Source: Crossaster papposus | Taxonomy: Eukaryota; Echinodermata; Asteroidea; Velatida; Solasteridae | NCBI GenBank assembly: GCA_037893245.1 | Contig: JBAIAA010000102.1 | Span: 1,351,249-1,415,248, forward strand | Length of the DNA: 64,000 nt | Direction of reading: 5' to 3' | Part shown: positions 55,471-64,000 of the stretch, in pieces | Layout of the letters: the number at the start of each line of letters is the position of its first letter | How positions within the stretch are numbered: position 1 is the stretch's first letter | Program-made: the position numbers and the translations under genes | The notes under the pieces: model-generated | What the model saw: only the letters and a program-made list of their open reading frames with translations | Database searches by the model: none | What the model was told of the DNA's origin: nothing

Positions 55471-56765
55471 TTTGTGGACAAACACAGAGCTGTTTCGCAT
55501 GTCTAAAATGACTTTCAATATTTGGGTGGTGGTCTAAGTGTCTGCCAAGTCTAAAGTCGATCGAATTTAGTGCCAAAGATATATTGGTTGAAAAAAACGT
55601 GTACAAATCCTATGGGCAAAATTAAACCTTTAATGTGACGTCACATGACACCCGATGATGCCATCATGATGTCATCTTAATTTACGTCTATAACACATTC
55701 TGGAATACTTGCATACCAAGTTTGGCCCCAATCAGACATGTACTTCCAGAGATAGAGGGTCCTAAAATCTGCCCCTTTAATGTGACGTCACATGACCCAC
55801 GATGACGTTATCCTGACGATTTTCCCCTTGGCCCTCCTGGGTTTGATGGTCGAGGTGTGTGCTAAGTCTGAAGTCGATCGGATTTACCAAATTGTCAAAT
55901 TCAATATTTTGAAGAAAAACGTGTACAAAACCTATGGAGAAAATTGAACCTTTAATGTGACGTCACATGACACCCGATGATGTCATAATTACGTCATCTT
56001 AATTTTCGTCTATAACACACCCTCGAATGCTTGCAAACCAAGTTTGACCCCAACCGGACTTGTACTTTCAGAGTTAGAGGGTCTTAAAAACTACACCTTT
56101 AATGTGACGTCACATGACCCGCGATGACGTCATCTTGATAATTTTTTTCTTGGCCCTCCTAAGGATGGTGGTCGAGGTCTGTGCTAAGTCTCAAGTCGAT
56201 CGAATTTGCAGAAGTGTCAAATTCAATATTTTGAAGAAAAACGTGTACAAAACCTATGGAGAAAACTGTACCTTTAATGTGACGTCACATGACACCCGGT
56301 GATTTCATAATTACGTCATCTTAATTTTCGTCTATAACACATCCTCAAATACTTGCAAACCAAGTTTGACCCCAACCGGACTTGTACTTTCAGAGTTAGA
56401 GGGTCTTAAAAACTACACCTTTAATGTGACGTCACATGACCCGCGATGACGTCATCTTGATTATTTTTTTCTTGGACCTCCTGGGGATGGTGGTCGAGGT
56501 GTGTGCTAAGTTTCAAGTCAATCGGATTCACCAAACTGTCAAATTAAATAGTCTGAAGAAAAACGTGTACAAAACCTATGGGGGAAAATTGCACCTTTTA
56601 CGTGACGTTACGTGACCAAGAATTATGTAATCGCGACGAATTTGTTCTAGGACCGTCCTTGGGTGGTTGTCTAAATGTATGCCAAGTCTCAAGTCGATCG
56701 GATTTACCAAAGTGTCAAAGTGTATTGGCAGAAAAAACGTGTACAAATCCTATGGGAAAAAGTGA

Positions 56766-56812
<47 letters not shown>

Positions 56813-56862
56813 TTAACGAAAACAAAAGCTGTTTCGGCTGAAAGGCCGAAACAGCTAATAAA
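55470..56862 (+). mobile_element. Satellite-bearing element with 3' hairpin (Helentron/pearl-like)
   Basis: Opens near AGAGCTGTTTCGCATG and ends with the perfect hairpin GCTGTTTCGGC-TGAAAG-GCCGAAACAGC (56830-56857) followed by TAAT. Inside is a dimeric repeat (period about 322 bp, half-units about 147 and 175 bp). Each half contains AATGTGACGTCACATGAC and a CCAAGTTT-type or AGTCGATCGGATTTACC-type block. A poly-A run at 56766-56810 separates the array from the hairpin. A core of roughly 160-bp tandem repeats plus a 3' hairpin is the layout of nonautonomous Helentron (pearl-type) elements of marine invertebrates. No protein is encoded. Confidence 0.5.
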
Positions 56863-56869
56863 ATGGATG

Positions 56870-58010
56870 CGCCAAACCGCATGTAACAAATTGCATCAAG
56901 GTTTGTCTAAAACATTCGAAAATGAAAATGGCCCAAGAACTTATTACGACTAAGAAAACAAATGGAGGATAAACCTTTTTATTAGCAAGGTCGAAGCGAT
57001 GGTTTGCAATTTAAAATATGTACATTTCTTGTAAATGGGAATAATTTTCGACGGAGATAGGTCATAGTTATGTCATACGTTCGAAGGTCCTAAAAAGTAC
57101 TACTAATGCACAACTTTAAAAGGTATACGTATAACACGTACATGTACTTTACATTCGCTAACTCGCCCATGTTGTCTTGTCCTGTCCTGTCGTATACCCG
57201 TGTAGCAAAAACGGCAGAAAAACCAACAGAAATTTGTTTTGTTCCGAGTCTGGTTTGACGTGTGATAATGAAACCGTTCAGGGTTTAACAAAAGGCTGGT
57301 ATACTTTCGACACGGAATAATGACTACTGACGCTATTGTTACACCATAAAAAGGGCTAAAATTGGTAAAAATAATAAGCCAAAACGAGCTGCTGATGAGA
57401 GCTAAGCCAAATGTTGAGAATAACAAGTTCTTGTTTCCTTTTCTTGCTTATTTTACATCATTACCTGATCCGTTAGGGGTCCAAATCAGCCACGAGTAGT
57501 AGGAAGTTTCTTCACATCTGAATCTGCCGCTTTAGTATAAATCCTCATTGGAGTATAAATCCTCATTGGAGTATAAATCCTCATCGAATATGTCCCAAAA
57601 TACTGGTGTAAATCGCCATCAAAATAAATCGGCAAGTCAGTTCTTGAGGTGACACAACATATATCCCAACGTATTCCTACTCAAAATTATGTACGGATCC
57701 TCACTGGAAGACATATTAGCGGAGTTAGCAAAGACACACCCGACGCACGAATGTATGGCATCAAATGACTTCGATGTCGAATGTACTGGGCATTTTAAAC
57801 ACCCTCATTTTACCCAACCTTTATTCAATTGTTTGGTTATGCAACACGGAGACTAGACAGGACAAAGCTTTCACATTCCTTAGTAGCTTGCACCACTGAA
57901 CAATGGAATTAAATCGTCTCATACTTTAAAGCATTAGTAAGAATTGACACTTGTTGTTCCTTTTAAATATTGACAATGGGTGTAAAAGGGACGTAGTTTA
58001 AGTCGGAGAA
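56870..58010. other. No gene; short GTATAAATCCTCATTGGA triplet repeat at 57533-57590
   Basis: A minus-strand frame of 107 codons (57103-57426) has a hydrophobic start but no recognisable domain or splice context. Treated as chance. Confidence 0.4.
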
Positions 58011-58014
58011 ACGA

Positions 58015-58110
58015 CTCAAAAGGTGGACATTCTTTGATTCAAATTGGGCTTGGAAGCTGCGCGTCCTCGCCCATTAGAATCAAAGAATGTCTACTTTTTG
58101 GTCATTTCTC
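58015..58110. repeat. Hairpin MITE relic
   Basis: GACATTCTTTGATTC and the inverted GAATCAAAGAATGTC lie about 45 bp apart. Confidence 0.55.
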
Positions 58111-58289
58111 CTTAACTTAATCTTCCCACCGCCGCACTTTGATTTAATTGACGCGGGTAGAATTGCCGAAACGATGGGTAAACTAACCGAGCTGGCTCCA
58201 AAACAACAAAGAGGGCGCCCTGCGTGATCTATGACCGCGACTTGAGGACCGGATCGTCTGTTCCCGACGCTAGCTCTCAACATTAAATC

Positions 58290-58560
58290 TTCCATCACCG
58301 GGTGATGGAAGATTTAACCGAGACGTCGCGTCCGCACTGGATTTTCTGGCTCGGTTAAACTGACCTGGTCAATCTTCTTGGGCACCTTTGGCTCGGTTAA
58401 ACTACCCACGCGGCGTGGGTAAGTTACCTGTGAGGAAAGTTACCCAGGCTGTTCGCACTGGACTTGAAATGGGTAAGTTACCCATTGGCTCGGTTAGTTT
58501 GCCCAAATTAAGTCCAGGGCTGACAGGGCTTAAGTGTCCCATCGGGGGCCCACATGGGGA
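58290..58560. repeat. Repeat rich in GGCTCGGTTAAACT and GGGTAAGTTACCC words
   Basis: GTCCGCACTGGA and TTCGCACTGGAC, together with repeated GGTAAGTTACC, resemble the CGTTCGCACTGGAC-ended element family. Frames through it are repeat translation. Confidence 0.45.
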
Positions 58561-58727
58561 AATACCGAAACGAAAAAAAATAAGACCTTTAAAGGAGCCG
58601 TCATATCTCACCTTAGAAGCAACTAAAAACTATACTGCGCACACTCACTCTTCTCGTTTGGCTCTAGTATAAGAGCGTTGATAATATTGATCAAGATCCA
58701 GAGCTATCGTTTTTCCAAGGGTTCAAA

Positions 58728-59105
58728 CAGGAGCAAATTAGTCTCTCTTCTTTTATTGTTGCTAAACAAGTTTAATTAAATGTTTAAAGCTGCGGGTCAA
58801 CGAAATTGAGCGATTTTGTGTGCACACTTCGGACAGCGCCCTCTTTAGAGCCTGAAAGTTTACCCCGGTGGTGCGCTTCCGGATCCCTCGAATATATAGC
58901 GCTTAAGCGATCATAGACATTATTCACGACAAATTTCACGACTTGCCCCAAAGTCGTAAATATTAACTTGAGCGTACAAGTTGTAACGTGATTGGCTCAT
59001 TGCGGGAAGAGAAAGCCCGGACCCAAAAATACTAACGTGTGCTAACGTAGCCTTTGCTAAAGAACACTTTATTCGACAGTGCGCCCGCTAAAGACAAGAT
59101 TAGTC
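58728..59105 (+). repeat. Dispersed element, short copy of 25.97 kb
   Basis: Both ends match the long copy. Between them only about 55 bp are present instead of about 510 bp. Confidence 0.65.
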
Positions 59106-59149
59106 CAGGGTCCAATTCCATAAAAGCATTCTAACTTAGTATATTACTA

Positions 59150-60549
59150 CACTCTAAAAACTGAAGTGTTAAAACCTAGCACTATCCAAGTGCTACATAA
59201 ATTCAGCACTTTAAGTTTTAAGATAGTGCTATAATAACACTTGGAGGCGTTCATTTCCAACACCATAATTGGTGCTATTCTAGCACTTCAAAGTGCTTTA
59301 ATACACAAACATCTAAAACATCTAAAACATCTAAAACATAGGATATTTGTTTGGTTTTACCTCGATAAACGTATTGTTTTGTCTAAACTTTTGACATGGT
59401 TGTTGCTTCGAGGGATCAAGTAAAAAATAAAGGCTAATTTGAAGAGACATCCTTTTGAATTTGTCATTTCTCTGTTCAATAAAGTAAAGTCTGCACAAGG
59501 ACCTAACTATCTTAAATTTGTCCAAAAATTGGTCCTTGTGTCAACTAACTTCATGAAAAATCACTGCCCCCAACCACCCCGCCCTGCCCCCACTGCCCCG
59601 CCCATTTAAAAGTAACGCCTAGGAAGGACTTATATTAGCACTTCATTGGTGCTGTATCGATTAGGAAATTTACCTACAGCAACTGACCAATCAGAAGGGA
59701 GGAAATGTGTGTTCACAATAGTCGATGTTAAATTGTGGTATTTAGTCCAACAATTCACTTTTTTGACCATGATATGTAATTATTCAAACGATTCCTCGAT
59801 TGAATTTTGATTTTTGGGCAAATAGTGAGAAAAAAATCGCACTACATTTTATTCGTATTCAAATGTTGACATTATTCATAAAAATTTGCTGTGACTTTTT
59901 CGTGGACAACAAAGCGAACTATAAAACTAACAACGGCAATAGCTAAGTTTGTAGTAAGTGTTCAGTAGGTAATATCTAATAGGAATAGGTTATTATTGTA
60001 TGTATGTGTAATTGCAATGTGTAATAAGTTAATGTAGTATTACGTAATCTGTACACGCAGTGAATATGTACATGTACATAATTAGAGTGTTCAACAGTAG
60101 ATTTTTGTATCTTGCCAATGTGCATTGAATGTTGTACGAATGTTATTTCACAACGTTTCTTTGTAACGTTCAAAGGACGTCAAGAGAACTCCACACATTT
60201 ACGTTCCCGCAACGTTTTTTTCCAAACGTTCCGGAAACATTACCGTAACGTTGTAAGAACGTTCATGGAACGTTTTTTGGTTAGCTGGGATGCTGACACT
60301 TCATCAAATGCTGTATGGATTGCACCTTGGGGTGCTGGATGTACACCAAGATGGTGCTACAAAGGACTTAAATCAACACTATATTAGTGCTGTATTGGTA
60401 GCACTTTCACAGCACTTAGATAGTGCTGCAATGCTGACACTTCATCAAGTGCTGAAATGGCACTTGAGGTGCAGTCCCTCAGGAAGCACCTGGATAGTGC
60501 TAAATCTAACACTTAGGGATTTATTTATAACACTTCAGTTTTTAGAGTG
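59150..60549. mobile_element. CACT-terminal (CACTA/EnSpm-like) element 2
   Basis: CACTCTAAAAACTGAAGTGT and its inverted copy ACACTTCAGTTTTTAGAGTG are the ends, flanked by TA. Subterminal regions are dense in AGTGCT/AGCACT words (59165-59300, 60290-60545). It has the same general plan as 12051-13663. An AACGTT-rich piece at 60130-60290 ending TTAGCTGGG is a nested end of the 29.0 kb family. No transposase. Confidence 0.6.
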
Positions 60550-60568
60550 TAGGTTTTAGCAAGATCTA

Positions 60569-61257
60569 GGGTGACGCGGGAGCGTCACACCCAACGGGTT
60601 CGCCCGGCTGGGAGTGACAGCTCCAAGGCACCCTTACTTTGCCAGTGCACCGATTTTGCGTTAATTTTATTCTTCTTTCTTCAGTCCGACTGGAATAACT
60701 CGCGATCGCTCCACGGAATCGAAAAGAACCCAATAACGAAAATGATCAGGAGATCAAGGGCATGAGTTCTATTGGGACAGAATTTAGATTTTCGACTTCT
60801 CAGAGGGGGTTGTCATACGAATCTGACCATCTGACAATGACAACAAAACAATGTGAATGAATTTCCTCAGTTCGACGACAGAGGGGGTTGTCATACGAAT
60901 CTGACCATCTGACATGTGAATGAATTTCCTCAGTTCGACGACAGAGGGGGTTGTCATACGAATCTGACCATCTGACATGTGAGGGTGACGCGGGAGCGTC
61001 ACACCCAACGGGTTCGCCCGGCTGGGAGTGGCAGCGCCGCGGCACCCTTACTTTGCCAGTGAACCGATTTTGCGTTAATTTTATTCTTCTTTCTTTCTTC
61101 TTCAGTCCGACTGGAATAACTCGCGATCGCTCCACGGAATCGAAAAGAACCCAATAACGAAAATGATCAGGAGATCAAGGGCATGAGTTCTATTGGGACA
61201 GAATTTTGATTTTCGACTTCTCAGAGGGGGTTATCATACGAATCTGACCATCTGACA
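60569..61257 (+). repeat. 414-bp tandem duplication starting GGGTGACGCGGGAGCGTC
   Basis: 60569-60833 and 60983-61257 are almost identical. Each opens with a GGGTGACGC/GCGTCAC hairpin, then GGGTTCGCCCGGCTGGG, and closes with AGAGGGGGTTGTCATACG. The closing part is itself repeated (60799, 60881, 60943, 61221). A TTCTTTCTTCAG/TCCGACTGG acceptor-like site occurs in both. No reading frame is conserved. Confidence 0.75.
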
Positions 61258-61269
61258 TGTGAATTTCCT

Positions 61270-64000
61270 CAGTTCGACGAAAACGGCACTAAAAGCATCT
61301 GTGAATGAATGCATTCCTAAGTGAAACTCGGTGCAAGAATGTGTGATATTTCTTGCGTTTTTGTGAGTTTCGGGCGTTTTAGCATTTGCTAGTGTCAGTG
61401 CGCATGTACTGCGCAATTGTGCGGCGTTGTTTGCAAGTGTGCGCTGCGCAAATGCCGCCAAAACGCTTGCGCACACAACCACAAATTTCAGCTCTGGTAA
61501 TAATTTTAGCTGTCTGAATCGCTTCAAATTATCGGCAATTTCGGTCAATTCTGTGTTTCTGTCTAACTTTCTTGCTTCTGCCGCAATTTTGTTTCATTTC
61601 CTGCTGAAAATTGTCAAACTATTTCGCTTTTTTGCAGCAGTCACAGTGTGCCCTTTGTAGTGAAGCACAACGGCAACTTGACGCTGGACAATATCATCAC
61701 AATCGCAGACGTTCGCCGATGACAACGACGACGCCGACTCGCAGGAGGGGGGGGGGGGGGAGGTTAAAAAAAGTAACAAAACACCCGAAATAACGAAGCT
61801 AAAACGTATTTTGGTTTCAAAAGTGACCAATTTAGACAATTAAGACAGAAACAACGAAGTAGCAGCTGCTAGTGACTAGTGCTATCTCCTCACAGGGTAG
61901 GAGCTAATGGGTATACGGAGAACAATGTAATGGTGTACAGTACTATCACTGTGCGAAAGGGATGGGTTTACGAAAATTTAACGACGCATGAAACGAACGA
62001 TGGAGGTGCACCCCCCCGTTTCGGCTAACAGTTTACCAACAGAGTGCGGGGTTATGAAAATGTAACGCCAAGTTTGCACGCTTTACGACGAGCAGAACAC
62101 GTTAATTGGAAATTTTTCGTGCACTAGTTTACATAATTCTATGCACATGGAATCAAGCCGAAACCGGGTGTATTCATTACACAGGATTCAGTTTGCTATT
62201 GGTTAGTCATAGTAAGAATGTTGAACGGCCATATTGCCGCTAAAATAATATGCTCACACAAGATGGCCGATTCTGTTTTAGAATATGTGCATACAAAACT
62301 GAAAGTATTTTCCTTAAATCGTTTTCACGCAAACAATCAATAACATTCTTATTATTTTCCTGGTTCGGTAGTTTACCTCTCTTAAATGTGTATATAAAAA
62401 TGACATGTTTACGCAACACGACTCGTCAGTGTACTAAGATTTTGTTTGTCATTTCGTTCCTATCAAGTTTTCTCAAATAATTTGATTTTACAGGTTTTAT
62501 ATAGTTAGTGCGAAACATCAAAGTGAACCAATTAGTACTGTGTACATCGGCTTTCATACGTACAGTGTACATGTATGTATACGTATGACCATGTACAATC
62601 TGCAAATACATCTCGTTATAATGTACAGAACAAAATAACCCGCATGTTGATAAACTGACCGGGTCTACTCAAATACCGGTAAAAGTATCATTACAAACAC
62701 ATGTACATTCAAACAGGATAGTGTCTTGTTAATAGTGTGAGTTTCCCCTGCCACTCTCTAAATCACCTTGTGTTTGTTTTAGAAACACCAAATATCTTGT
62801 TTTGTATAATGTTAATGTTTTTGTTTTCTTCGTAAAGCCGCCTTCAGTCCGCATACAGTGCTAAAGTGGTGTAAGATTTGTGCGCACAACGCTAAGTTGT
62901 ATCACTCGTTTATAAATTACACAGTGACTTCATAGTACAGGCCATACAGTACTGACACAGGCGTGCAGCATATCCATGCAGCGCTGTGTGATCTATCACA
63001 GCGAGTTGTGAACTTTTGTCTTTTTCCGTAGTGATTCGAATTACCTTAACATGCATTCGACCCAAACCGGCCCTTTACGTTTATAGCGAGTGCGAACCGC
63101 TAAACCACACCGTACGCATACTATGTTGGTACACTAGGTACATGTACGTGTACAGTATATACCAATTATTGATGCCCGGGCAAGCGTACTCCATAAAGTT
63201 GAGTTAGTCTTGCATACGCACTGTGGACCTCCGAACAATATAGGTCCACACGATGCGGGAAGAGGTTACGGTTTGTGGACTTGCACACGTCCACAATCCG
63301 TTTTTCAGTTTCCGAAAAAGAGCGCTAGAGGGAAAACGGGTTAGGGTTATATATAGAAAAGATAGAAGGGACAGCTGAGAGGCCCATAATCCAAATTTGA
63401 GGGTAAATTTGTTTTGGGGAAGCGAGAAAAATGAGTATTTAGTCAAAGTTTGTTAACTACACGAAGACAAAGGAATGTCCACAGTACGTATGTAAGGTAA
63501 AGCTAGTTGTGTGTGTGTGTGTTTGTTTTCCCGTAAATAAGCACCAACCAGCATATCAATACATGTACATCGCCTGCTAAAACAATTTCTCGTACTATCG
63601 TCAGCTAAAATGGGATGTACAGTAGCTGCGAAGATTCATCTGGGGACCAACACAAACACACATAAACTTGCTTTAATAGTAAAACAAGCTTAATAATTAC
63701 AAATTAAACTTGCATTAGACTTGTGCTGGGATGATCAGACTCTTTAGGCAACTTGTATTCTCAACTAAGGGATACTATTTATGTTTCATTATTATACATG
63801 GTAACCATTCAACCAAGGGTGTTTTTTGTATGGGGCACCACAAATTGAATAAATTAAATCATATATAAAACAAAATAAAACATTAAGTCGGGGTTCAAAC
63901 GTAAGAACAAAACTTTACACCCAAAATATACATTTGTAAATAGAAAAATTGACTCAATCACACACCAGACTAATTTCTTAATATAAGTTTGAAATTGATT
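61270..64000. other. No gene recognised to the right edge
   Basis: AT-rich with a G run at 61747-61760 and a (GT)n at 63510-63525. Short frames on both strands show no domain, signal peptide or splice-consistent partner. A distant 5' UTR or intron of a gene outside the window cannot be excluded. Confidence 0.45.

Noticed and set aside
56762-56812. Poly-A as evidence of a retrotransposed mRNA or LINE tail
   Set aside because: It is followed by a hairpin terminus belonging to the same element, no reverse-transcriptase sequence precedes it, and no flanking duplication was seen.
60590-60620. tRNA-like GGGTTCGCCCGG motif
   Set aside because: Looks like a T-arm at first sight, but no acceptor, D or anticodon stems could be folded around it.

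Overview
The window is nuclear DNA from an intron-rich, transposon-laden animal genome. Coding exons are short and separated by long AT-rich introns. They encode extracellular modules typical of metazoans: a YWTD beta-propeller and a CUB/LDLa/LRR receptor with seven membrane segments. The LRR-receptor architecture (GRL101/relaxin-receptor-like), fold-back elements recalling sea urchin TU elements, and MITEs ending GGGCCCAATTTC suggest a marine deuterostome invertebrate, probably an echinoderm. That assignment is an inference. No operons, prokaryotic promoters, CRISPR arrays or convincing tRNA/rRNA genes were seen.

Layout. (1) 58-8703, minus: four exons of an LDL-receptor-type YWTD beta-propeller. 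They are spliced in compatible phases and run off the left edge. Its largest intron holds nested repeats, including a 2.05 kb fold-back element. (2) 9.5-11.1 kb, plus: a decayed Penelope-like retroelement with a YIDD motif. (3) 12-32 kb: gene-poor, with CACT-terminal elements, MITEs, SINEs, a TAA-flanked Harbinger-like element and a 1.14 kb element built of minisatellites. (4) 32.9-34.6 kb, plus: a two-exon tyrosine-recombinase gene (Crypton/DUF3504 type) with all catalytic residues but a probable single-base frameshift near its N terminus. (5) 35.5-38.6 kb: satellite arrays and a Helitron-like repeat. (6) 38871-47356, minus: the main gene of the window, ten coding exons whose phases all agree and which sum to 764 codons. 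It encodes signal peptide, CUB, LDLa, Cys-rich linker, LRRs and a class A 7TM domain. Its introns carry a dead Tc1 transposase, a tRNA-derived SINE, half a MITE, and a MULE-like element carrying a RecQ-type helicase fragment. (7) 47.4-64 kb: a weak two-exon ORF, a segmental duplication of the receptor's 3' flank, a 322-bp dimeric array with seven CRE-like octamers, a second CACT element and a 414-bp tandem duplication.

The genes are not an operon, and no joint function is implied. The two minus-strand genes are independent receptor-type genes. The recombinase gene is of mobile-element origin. Several repeats can be timed against each other because the window contains both filled and empty versions of the same site (53.64 kb versus 38.38 kb; 35.69 kb versus 36.74 kb; 37.70 kb versus 52.96 kb).
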